Source of the DNA: Bryobacterales bacterium
Lineage (GTDB): Bacteria; Acidobacteriota; Terriglobia; Bryobacterales; Bryobacteraceae
Assembly: GCA_947446025.1 (NCBI GenBank)
Contig: CANFEY010000035.1
Span: 1 to 48,805, forward strand
Direction: 5' to 3'
DNA length: 48,805 nucleotides
Positions within the stretch are counted from its first letter, which is position 1. Each line of letters begins with the position of its first letter. Below, one piece after another: positions 21,839-29,189 of the stretch. A program made the translations under genes and the position numbers. A model generated the notes under the pieces. The model made no database searches, was not told the DNA's origin, and saw nothing but the letters and a program-made list of their open reading frames with translations.

Positions 21839-23981
21839 ACACCTGGAGCGTATAGCTGAAGCGGACGCCCCTGCCGATTTCCGGCGCGAAGGACTTCAAG
21901 AACGACAGGTGGTTGCGGTAGAGCGTGTCCCCGGCATTGAAGAGCTGCGCAGAAAGCAGATGCAGCGTGTGTTGGCGCGCCAGCGTGTAGGTACCGGAAA
22001 CGTTGACCACGGCGAACCCGGCCGTCGGCGTTTCGATGGTGAACACGTTGCGCTGCACGTTGGAGAGGATCACCTCCGGCTTCAGGCTGAAGCCGTGATA
22101 GCGCGCATCAAAGCCCAGGCGGGCGCGCACCGGGGGGATGCGCGGCAGATAGACGTTCAGGTCCGTGAGTTTGGCATCCACCATGTCCGTGCTCAGGTTG
22201 AGCCACAGATTCGGATGCAGCGCCACGTCGAGCTTGGCTTCGCCGCCGGTGAAGCGGGCGTGTTCCTGTAGATAGTCCGCCTCGGGGAAACCGTCGGTGA
22301 TGTTTCCGGTGGGCGCGAGGTAGACGAAGTCGCGGATGCTGTAATGGAAGAAATTGACCTCGCCGCGGACGCGGGACGATTGATGACGCAGCGAAAGGTC
22401 GAGCCCGTCATTACGCTCCGGCTTGAGGTTCGCGTTGCCGATTTCGAAGGTCTGGTTGCCCGGATGCGGCCCCAAGTTGTAGAGTTCTTCGAGCGCCGGG
22501 GCACGGTAGGAGTGCGAGTAGTTGGCGACGAACGCCCCGTCGTTCCACAGGCGGTGGCTCATTCCGGCGGCCAGCGAGACTCCCGTGAAGTTGCGTGCCT
22601 GCAAACCGCTGGGGGCATACCGATTGTTCTCGACGCGGGCACCGAAGGAGAGGCGCGTCTTCTCCATGTCGTAGTTCTGCGCGGTGAAGAACGCGACGGC
22701 GTCCTGCTTGGTGGGAGGTGCCAGCAATTCGGCGCCCTCGATCCGGTAGTCGCGATGCATGCCCCACGTTCCGAAGCTGCCCGTGAGGCGGCCGCGCTTC
22801 TTTTGATCGGCGACGGCGCGGTAGATAAACTGCTTGTTGAAGAAGTTGGTCTCCGGCGTGCCACCGACGATTTCCTGGTGGTTGTAGTCGGAGTAGTTGA
22901 TCTTCGCCTGAATACTCTCGACAAAGCCGACATCCTTGAGGCCGCCGGTGAAGCGATAGTTGTGACGCCGTACGAGAAGTTCGGCTACCTCGGGGTCTTC
23001 CGCGTTGGTGTCGTAGGGGATGCCGTAGCGTGAGTCGGTGAAGCCGTAGTTGAAACTGAAGAAAGCCTTCTGGCCATAGCGGCCAAGTCCCGCGTCCGTT
23101 TGCGAGCCTCGCGTTTGTGAGTTCTGGACCGTGCCCAGCGGCGTTTTGTAATTGCTGGTCCGCTGGCCTCCTCCGGACGACCAGAACTCCCACGCCTTGC
23201 GCCCGAACTCGAAGCCCGCGCTGCCGCCGCCTTGTGCGTTATTGGAACCGCCCAGGCCGGTCGTGTAGCCGCGCACTCCCTGATCGGCGTGCTGATGAAA
23301 AATGTCGCGGCGGGAGATGGCGTTGACCACGCCGCCAATTGCGTTCGAGCCATACAGCAGCGTCGCCGGACCACGCACCACTTCCAGCCGCTCCAGCTTG
23401 TTTACGTCGACCGGTTCGCCGTGGTCCGCGGACTGCGAAGAAAGCGTGCCGGTGCGGATGCCGTCTTCAAGGATCAGCACACGGTCGCCATCAAAGCCGC
23501 GGATCACAGGCCGCGAACTTCCCGGCCCGGAGCTGCGCTTGGCCACGCCGGGTTCGTTGTTTAGCACCTCGCCCAAGGATGTCCCGCTGCGCAGGGGAAG
23601 CTGGCTTTGATCGAGGTCCAGCACGGACTGCACCACGCTTAGCGTGGCCTCTTCGCGCCCCGTGGCGGTGACCGTGACGCTTTCCCGCACGGCCGAAACC
23701 CGCAGCACCAGATTCGCGGCGGCGGAGGCACTGGCGCGGAGATCGATGCGCTGAGAAGCGGAGAGACCGGGGGCCTGCGCGATCACGTCGTAGACGCCGG
23801 ACGCAAGGCCGCTGAAGGCGAACGTCCCGTCATCCGCGGTATCCGCGCTGCGACCGGCGGGCGAAAGGATCACACGCGCCCCGTGCATGGGTTCGCCGGT
23901 GGCTTCGAGCGTCACGGTGCCGGTGATCGATCCGGTCTGGGCGTAGGTGATTGAGGCTAGAAGGAAGAGCAGTCGGGACAT
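21834..23981 (-). CDS. TonB-dependent receptor, ZnuD-like (probable metal uptake)
   Basis: 715 residues with a signal peptide (1-14, ending YAQ). Residues 17-95 form a carboxypeptidase regulatory-like domain; the plug follows with GVAKRSSGPGSSRPVIRGFDG and RLEVVRGPATLLYGSNAIGG. The SADHGEPVDV loop near residue 190 resembles the SADHA segment of ZnuD-type zinc receptors. The 22-stranded barrel ends in GRGVRFSYTLQVF with a terminal Phe. No His-rich metal loop stands out, so zinc as substrate is a family-level guess. It is a single gene, convergent with the NTF2-like gene. Confidence 0.85.
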   Translation of the reverse strand: MSRLLFLLASITYAQTGSITGTVTLEATGEPMHGARVILSPAGRSADTADDGTFAFSGLASGVYDVIAQAPGLSASQRIDLRASASAAANLVLRVSAVRESVTVTATGREEATLSVVQSVLDLDQSQLPLRSGTSLGEVLNNEPGVAKRSSGPGSSRPVIRGFDGDRVLILEDGIRTGTLSSQSADHGEPVDVNKLERLEVVRGPATLLYGSNAIGGVVNAISRRDIFHQHADQGVRGYTTGLGGSNNAQGGGSAGFEFGRKAWEFWSSGGGQRTSNYKTPLGTVQNSQTRGSQTDAGLGRYGQKAFFSFNYGFTDSRYGIPYDTNAEDPEVAELLVRRHNYRFTGGLKDVGFVESIQAKINYSDYNHQEIVGGTPETNFFNKQFIYRAVADQKKRGRLTGSFGTWGMHRDYRIEGAELLAPPTKQDAVAFFTAQNYDMEKTRLSFGARVENNRYAPSGLQARNFTGVSLAAGMSHRLWNDGAFVANYSHSYRAPALEELYNLGPHPGNQTFEIGNANLKPERNDGLDLSLRHQSSRVRGEVNFFHYSIRDFVYLAPTGNITDGFPEADYLQEHARFTGGEAKLDVALHPNLWLNLSTDMVDAKLTDLNVYLPRIPPVRARLGFDARYHGFSLKPEVILSNVQRNVFTIETPTAGFAVVNVSGTYTLARQHTLHLLSAQLFNAGDTLYRNHLSFLKSFAPEIGRGVRFSYTLQVF

Positions 23982-24080
23982 GCTCCCAGTTTGCGCTGGA
24001 TCACCCCCGAGGCGCAGCGAAAACCGCCGAACGGGACGCCTGGCGCGATGAGCGGACCATGTGCCGCGGTCAGCGGACCG

Positions 24081-25949
24081 CTACTGGCAGCCGTTGACGC
24101 CCTTGGTGAGACAGATGGAGGAGGTGATGTCCGGTGGAATCGGCAGCCCCTGCTTGGCCATCAGGTCCTTGATCAGCGCGGCGGTATCGGGATGCGCGAT
24201 CGCGGACTGCACACCCACTCGGACCAGACCCTGAGCATAGTGCAGAGGAATCCAGGTCAGCCCGCGCATGTCGCCGTTGACCGTATCGCGGCTGCCGACG
24301 TCGCGTGCGTCGAGTTTGGCCCCGGCGTCCACCAGTATCTGCACGATCTCATTGCGGCCCTTGTGGGCGGCCCCGTGAAGCGCCGTGCGGCCTTCTTCGT
24401 CGGCTTGGTTGACTGGGACGCCCAGGTCGAGCAGCATCTTGATGGCTTCCACGTTCTTGGCGCGCGACCATTCGAAGGTGACGCCTTCCACCCACGCTAT
24501 GCCCGACGCAACCGAGAGCGCCGTGACGTCGTGAGCGGTGCGGATCTTGGGGTCGGCGCCGGCGGCCAGCAGGACCTTCATCAGATCTAGGTCGCTCGAT
24601 TGCGACGCGCGCAGGAAGGGCGTGGCACCGTCTTCCTGCAGCCACTGCATGGTGAAGTTGGTGCGGGTTTCGGTGGAGTCGCCTGCGCAGGGCAACGTCG
24701 CCCCGGAGGGCAGCGGAGCAGGCTGGCCGCGCGAGCCGCACACGCGGACGTTCACGTCGGCTCCCTTGGCGAGGAGCAACTTGATGTACTCCAGTTGGTC
24801 CACGTCGGCTTTCGGCGTCGGGTAGTCGCCGATTTCGATGTTGCGGTTGTCGGTGGCCAGGTACAGTGGCGACCAGCCGCCGTTGTTCTTCAGATTCGGA
24901 TTCGCGCCGCGGTCCAGCAGGAACGCCGCCAGCTTGTAATTGCGGTTCTGCGTGGCGGTGAGCAGCGGCGTCCAGCCGTAGTTGGTGGTCTGGTTGATGT
25001 TCGCCCCGTTGTCGAGCAGCACGCGCGCGCACTCGATGCAATTCTGGCGGGCGGCAAAGACCAGCGCGGTGAGCGCTCCGCCGTTGGTGTCGCGCTGGCG
25101 CCCGAAGGAGAATTCCGCTGCCGCGGCGTCGGCGGCGGCGACCGCATCGTCGGCGGGAGCAGCGCCCTCAGCTGCGGGGGCTGCCTTGCCCTTGCCTTTG
25201 GCCTGTCCACCGCCAGCGAACTGTTTGCCCTGTTGCTTGCCTTGTTGTTTGCCTTGCTGTGTGCCGTTCGCCTGCGCCTCAGCCTGCGCCAAACCGTCCA
25301 AACCACCCGAGCCGAACGACGATGCTAGACGCGCGCGGACGGTGGGAGCCAGGTAGGCTCCCCCGCCCTTGGTGTCATTGTTCGAGCGAAGCGCCACGTC
25401 CGCCCCGGCCGCGACCAGGGCCGCGATGGCTTCCGGGTGAGCTTGCTCAGCCGCCCACATCAGCGGCGTGGTGCCGCGCAGATTCTCTTGGGCGTTAACA
25501 TCGGCCTTGGCAGCGATCAGCGCCTTGACCGCAGCCGCGTTGCCATTGCGCGCCGCGTACATCAGCGGAGTCTCGCCGTTGGGACCCGCCTCATTCGGAC
25601 TCGCGCCGGCCTTGAGCAAGCGTTCGATCATCGCCGCGCTGCCGTTGGTGGCGGCCAGGCGCAGCGCCGTGGCCCCATCGCGATTGGCGACCTTCACGTC
25701 GGCCTTGGCCGCGATCAGCAGGTCCGCCATCCCTACATCGTCGCGATAGGCGGCCCACTGGATGGCGGTGGCTCCATCGGACTGCGGCAGATTGACGCCG
25801 GCCTTCTGCGTCAGCAGAGTGCGGATGGCGGCGGTGTCGCCACGCATCGCCGCGTCGGCTACGGGACTATTCGCGCCACTCAGAACGGTCAGGTAAAACG
25901 CGGGGGCGAGAATGGCCACCACCGCGGCGAACGACTTCTGAAGGCGCAT
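24081..25949 (-). CDS. Exported ankyrin-repeat protein, second tandem copy
   Basis: Start set at ATG 25949 (MRLQKSF, GGAG 6-7 bases upstream), not 12 codons earlier; 622 residues. The signal peptide is followed by two blocks of ankyrin repeats (NGETPLMYAARNGN, RGTTPLMWAAEQAHPEA, YGWTPLLTATQNRNYK, EGRTALHGAAHKGRNE), separated by a Gln/Gly/Lys/Ala-rich low-complexity linker (about residues 220-280). The conserved end SSICLTKGVNGCQ has two Cys that could form a disulfide. The repeat surface should bind a partner protein outside the cytoplasm. It is the last gene of the 31634-24081 operon, 16 bases behind its paralogue. Confidence 0.9.
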   Translation of the reverse strand: MRLQKSFAAVVAILAPAFYLTVLSGANSPVADAAMRGDTAAIRTLLTQKAGVNLPQSDGATAIQWAAYRDDVGMADLLIAAKADVKVANRDGATALRLAATNGSAAMIERLLKAGASPNEAGPNGETPLMYAARNGNAAAVKALIAAKADVNAQENLRGTTPLMWAAEQAHPEAIAALVAAGADVALRSNNDTKGGGAYLAPTVRARLASSFGSGGLDGLAQAEAQANGTQQGKQQGKQQGKQFAGGGQAKGKGKAAPAAEGAAPADDAVAAADAAAAEFSFGRQRDTNGGALTALVFAARQNCIECARVLLDNGANINQTTNYGWTPLLTATQNRNYKLAAFLLDRGANPNLKNNGGWSPLYLATDNRNIEIGDYPTPKADVDQLEYIKLLLAKGADVNVRVCGSRGQPAPLPSGATLPCAGDSTETRTNFTMQWLQEDGATPFLRASQSSDLDLMKVLLAAGADPKIRTAHDVTALSVASGIAWVEGVTFEWSRAKNVEAIKMLLDLGVPVNQADEEGRTALHGAAHKGRNEIVQILVDAGAKLDARDVGSRDTVNGDMRGLTWIPLHYAQGLVRVGVQSAIAHPDTAALIKDLMAKQGLPIPPDITSSICLTKGVNGCQ

Positions 25950-25965
25950 GGAGTCTCCTATAGGT

Positions 25966-27792
25966 TTACTGGCAGCCGTTGACACCCTTGGTCAAACAAA
26001 TCGACGAGGTGATCTCCGGCGGAATCGTCAGACCTTTTTTCCGCATCAGGTCCTTGATGTACTCCGCGGTCTCAGGATGCGGAATCGCCGACTGCACGCC
26101 CACGCGGACCAAGCCCTGCGCATAGTGCAGAGGAATCCACGTCAAGCCGAGCATCGCGCCATTGACTGTATCGCGGCTCCCCAGGTCGCGGGCTTCCAGG
26201 TTCGCGCCGGCATCCACCAGCATCTGGACCACTTCATTGCGGCCCTTGTGCGCGGCTCCGTGCAGCGCGGTGCGCGCTTCGTCGTCGGCCTGGTTGACGT
26301 TGATGCCCAAGTCGAGCAGCATCTTCACGGTCTCGACGTTCTTCGCACGCGACCATTCAAAGGTGACGCCTTCCACCCAGGCGATGCCGGCGGCGACGTT
26401 CAACGCGGTCACATCATGCGCGGTGCGCAGCTTCGGATCGGCACCGGCGGCCAGCAGGACTTTCATCAAGTCCACGTCGCTCGATTGCGCGGCGCGGATG
26501 AAGGGCGTGGAGCCGTCTTCAAACAGCCACTGCATGGTGAAGTTCGTGCGCGTCTCGGTGGAATCACCCACGCATTGCTGCGCCGGATCGGTGGCGGCCG
26601 GATCGGAGCGCGTGCCGCAGATGCGGATGTTCGGGTCCGCGCCCTTGGAGAGCAGCAGCTTGATGAACTCCAGATGGTCGATGTCGGATTTCGGCGTCGG
26701 ATAGTCGCCGATTTCGATGTTGCGGTTATCAGTGGCCAGGTACAACGGTGACCAGCCTCCGTTGTTCTTCAGGTTCGGATTCGCGCCCCGGTCCAGCAGC
26801 AGCGCGGCGAACTTGTAATTGCGGTTCTGCGTCGCGGTGAGCAGCGGCGTCCAGCCGTAGTTGGTCGTCTGGTTGACGTTAGCTCCGGCGTCGAGAAGGA
26901 TCTTGGCGCATTCGATGCAGTTCTGCCGCGCCGCGAACACCAGCGGAGTGAGTGCCCCGCCCTGCGAATCCGACGTGCGGCCGAAAGACGCCTCGGCGGC
27001 AGCGGCGTCCAGGGCCGCGATGTCGACTGTCCCGTCAGCTGCGGGCGCAGGCCCGGCCTTGCCTTTTGCTTGTCCGCCTTTGCCTTGGCCTCCACCTTGG
27101 CCGCCTTGGCCCGGAGCGCCCTTACCCTTCGCGTTAGCCTGCTGCCCGTTCACGCCGAAACCGGAATTTAGCCGTTGCTTCACGGGATTCGCCAGATACG
27201 CCCGGCCGCCTTTGGTGTCGTTATTGGAACGCGCGGAGACATCGGCCCCGGCGGCCACCAGCGCGGCCACGGCTTCGGGATGCACCTGCTCCGTCGCCCA
27301 CATCAGGGGCGTGGTTCCGCGTAGCTTTTCTTTCGCATTCACGTCAGCTTTCGCTGCCACTAGCACTTTCACCGCGGCAGGATTGCCGTTGCGTGCCGCG
27401 TACATCAAGGGCGTTTCGCCGTTCGGACCCGCCTCGTTGGCGTTCGCACCGGCCTTCAGCAAACGTTCCATCATCTCTGCGCTGCCGTTGATGCTGGCCA
27501 GACGCAGCGCCGTCGCCCCGTTACGGTTCGGAATCCGCACGTCAGCCTTGGCCGCGATCAGCAGATCCGCCATGGCCACGTCGTTGCGGTAGGCGGCCCA
27601 CTGGATCGCCGTCGCGCCGTCGGATTGCGCCAGGTTCACGTCGGCCTTCTGGGCCAACAGCGTGCGGATCGCCGCCACGTCGCCGCGCATGGCCGCATCG
27701 GCCACCGGGGCGTTCGCGCCGCTCAACACGGTCAGGTAGGAAACAGAAACTAGAACTGCGGCCACAGCCGCGACGGAAGTAGGATTTCGCAT
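25966..27792 (-). CDS. Exported ankyrin-repeat protein, first tandem copy
   Basis: 608 residues with a signal peptide followed by SGANAPVADAAMRGD. It has the same architecture as the next gene: N-terminal ankyrin block, a Gly/Lys-rich linker (about 215-250, KGKGAPGQGGQGGGQGKGG), a second ankyrin block, and the same C-terminal EITSSICLTKGVNGCQ. Alignment by eye is near full length, so the two arose by tandem duplication; the linker is the least conserved part. It follows the DUF1552 gene by 17 bases. No ligand can be predicted. Confidence 0.9.
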   Translation of the reverse strand: MRNPTSVAAVAAVLVSVSYLTVLSGANAPVADAAMRGDVAAIRTLLAQKADVNLAQSDGATAIQWAAYRNDVAMADLLIAAKADVRIPNRNGATALRLASINGSAEMMERLLKAGANANEAGPNGETPLMYAARNGNPAAVKVLVAAKADVNAKEKLRGTTPLMWATEQVHPEAVAALVAAGADVSARSNNDTKGGRAYLANPVKQRLNSGFGVNGQQANAKGKGAPGQGGQGGGQGKGGQAKGKAGPAPAADGTVDIAALDAAAAEASFGRTSDSQGGALTPLVFAARQNCIECAKILLDAGANVNQTTNYGWTPLLTATQNRNYKFAALLLDRGANPNLKNNGGWSPLYLATDNRNIEIGDYPTPKSDIDHLEFIKLLLSKGADPNIRICGTRSDPAATDPAQQCVGDSTETRTNFTMQWLFEDGSTPFIRAAQSSDVDLMKVLLAAGADPKLRTAHDVTALNVAAGIAWVEGVTFEWSRAKNVETVKMLLDLGINVNQADDEARTALHGAAHKGRNEVVQMLVDAGANLEARDLGSRDTVNGAMLGLTWIPLHYAQGLVRVGVQSAIPHPETAEYIKDLMRKKGLTIPPEITSSICLTKGVNGCQ

Positions 27793-27809
27793 GTTTACAC
27801 CAATTCTCG

Positions 27810-29168
27810 CTATACAAGCCCAGGCAAAGAACCCGTGCTGTCTCCAATCGATTCCTGCTGAATCCCGTACATGTTCAGGATACTCAGCATCAGGTTGCCG
27901 GTGGTGATGGTTTTCGTTTTGAACGGCAGATGGCGGCCGCCCTTCAGCTTGCCGTTCGCCCCGCCCACCAGGATGTGCGGCACGTCGTAATGCAAGTGCT
28001 GGTTGGAATCGCCCATGTTGGTCCCGTACAGGATCAGCGTGCTGTCCAGCAGCGTGCCGTTACCTTCCTTGATGCTCTTCAGCTTCTCAGCGAAGTAAGC
28101 CAGGCAAGCCACGTGATACTTGTTGATCAACGAATAATCCTTGATGCGGTCCGGATTCTCGGCGTGGTGCGAACCGCCGTGGAAGCTGGTGTTGGTGCCG
28201 CTGGCCGGGAAGTTGCGGCCGGTCAAGTCGCGCGCATAGAGCAAGCTCGAAACGCGGGTGATATCGGCCTGGTAAGCCAAGGCCTGCAGGTCGAATTGGA
28301 GCTTGATGTGTTCGTCGAAGCTATCCGGTACCCCGGCCGGCACTGGGATGCCTTCCTGATTGATGCCGCCGGCGGACTTGCTGGCGATCTCCAGACGGCG
28401 TTCGATTTCGCGCACGCTGTCGGCGTACTCTTCGATGCGCTGCTTATCGCCGGGGCCCAGGCTCTGCTTGAAGCTGGCCAGCGATTGCGTGATGGAATCG
28501 AGAATGCTCTTGTCCTGATTGCGGCGCGCGGCGCGCTGCTCCGGGGTCTTCGCTTGCACGTCGCCGAAGAGGCGCTCGAAGACCACCTGCGGGTTCAGTT
28601 CCATGGGCAGCGGCACACTGTGGCTGGCCCAGGAAATGGAGTTGGTGTAGGCGCAGCTGTAGCCTTCGCCGCAGTTGGAAGAGTTCGCACCCGGATCTTC
28701 AATGGCTTGCTGCAAGCTGGGCAGCAGGCTTTCCTGGCCGATCTTCTGCGCGATCAGCTGGTCAATGGTGATTCCGTTGTTGATGTCCGCGCCGGTGGCC
28801 TTCTTGGGCTTCTCGGCGGCCATGAAGCCGGAGGCCACCCAGTGGTCCGCGCCCGTCACACCCAGAGGCGGCTCAGCGCACTTCGACCATAGTCCGCTCA
28901 TGACCACGGTCTGGTTGGCTACATTCGCCAAGGGCTGCAGGATGGTCGGCAGGTTCTTCGGGTCCAGCGTCGGGCCTTCGGGAATCCACCATCCCGGAGC
29001 CATCCCGTGCGGAACAAACAAGCCGCTGAAGCGGACCTTGGTGTTCGCGGCGGTCTGCGCTAGCGGCGTCTGCGCCGGGATCATCGAATCGAGCAGCGGC
29101 AGCGACAACGCGACGCCCGCGCCACGTAATACGGTCCGGCGGGAGATGTATTTTTTCGTAATAAACAT
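27810..29168 (-). CDS. DUF1552 protein, Tat-exported
   Basis: 452 residues starting at ATG 29168 with GGAG 8-9 bases upstream. The N-terminus is a twin-arginine signal (SRRTVLRGAGVALSLPLL), so the protein is folded before export, perhaps with a cofactor. The DUF1552 body is recognisable: FVPHGMAPGWW, DHWVASGFM, SCAYTNSISWAS, YGTNMGDSNQHLHYDVPHILVGGANG. The family belongs near the DUF1501/sulfatase-like hydrolase group and almost always accompanies a DUF1592 cytochrome-like gene, as here; its activity is unknown. It lies in the four-gene operon between DUF1592 and the ankyrin genes. Confidence 0.93.
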   Translation of the reverse strand: MFITKKYISRRTVLRGAGVALSLPLLDSMIPAQTPLAQTAANTKVRFSGLFVPHGMAPGWWIPEGPTLDPKNLPTILQPLANVANQTVVMSGLWSKCAEPPLGVTGADHWVASGFMAAEKPKKATGADINNGITIDQLIAQKIGQESLLPSLQQAIEDPGANSSNCGEGYSCAYTNSISWASHSVPLPMELNPQVVFERLFGDVQAKTPEQRAARRNQDKSILDSITQSLASFKQSLGPGDKQRIEEYADSVREIERRLEIASKSAGGINQEGIPVPAGVPDSFDEHIKLQFDLQALAYQADITRVSSLLYARDLTGRNFPASGTNTSFHGGSHHAENPDRIKDYSLINKYHVACLAYFAEKLKSIKEGNGTLLDSTLILYGTNMGDSNQHLHYDVPHILVGGANGKLKGGRHLPFKTKTITTGNLMLSILNMYGIQQESIGDSTGSLPGLV

Positions 29169-29189
29169 GGGTTCGACTCCTCTAAAATT

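Noticed and set aside
24400-27700. Regularly spaced similar DNA segments, as in a CRISPR array
   Set aside because: They are the roughly 99-base periodicity of ankyrin codons: imperfect, coding and too long.
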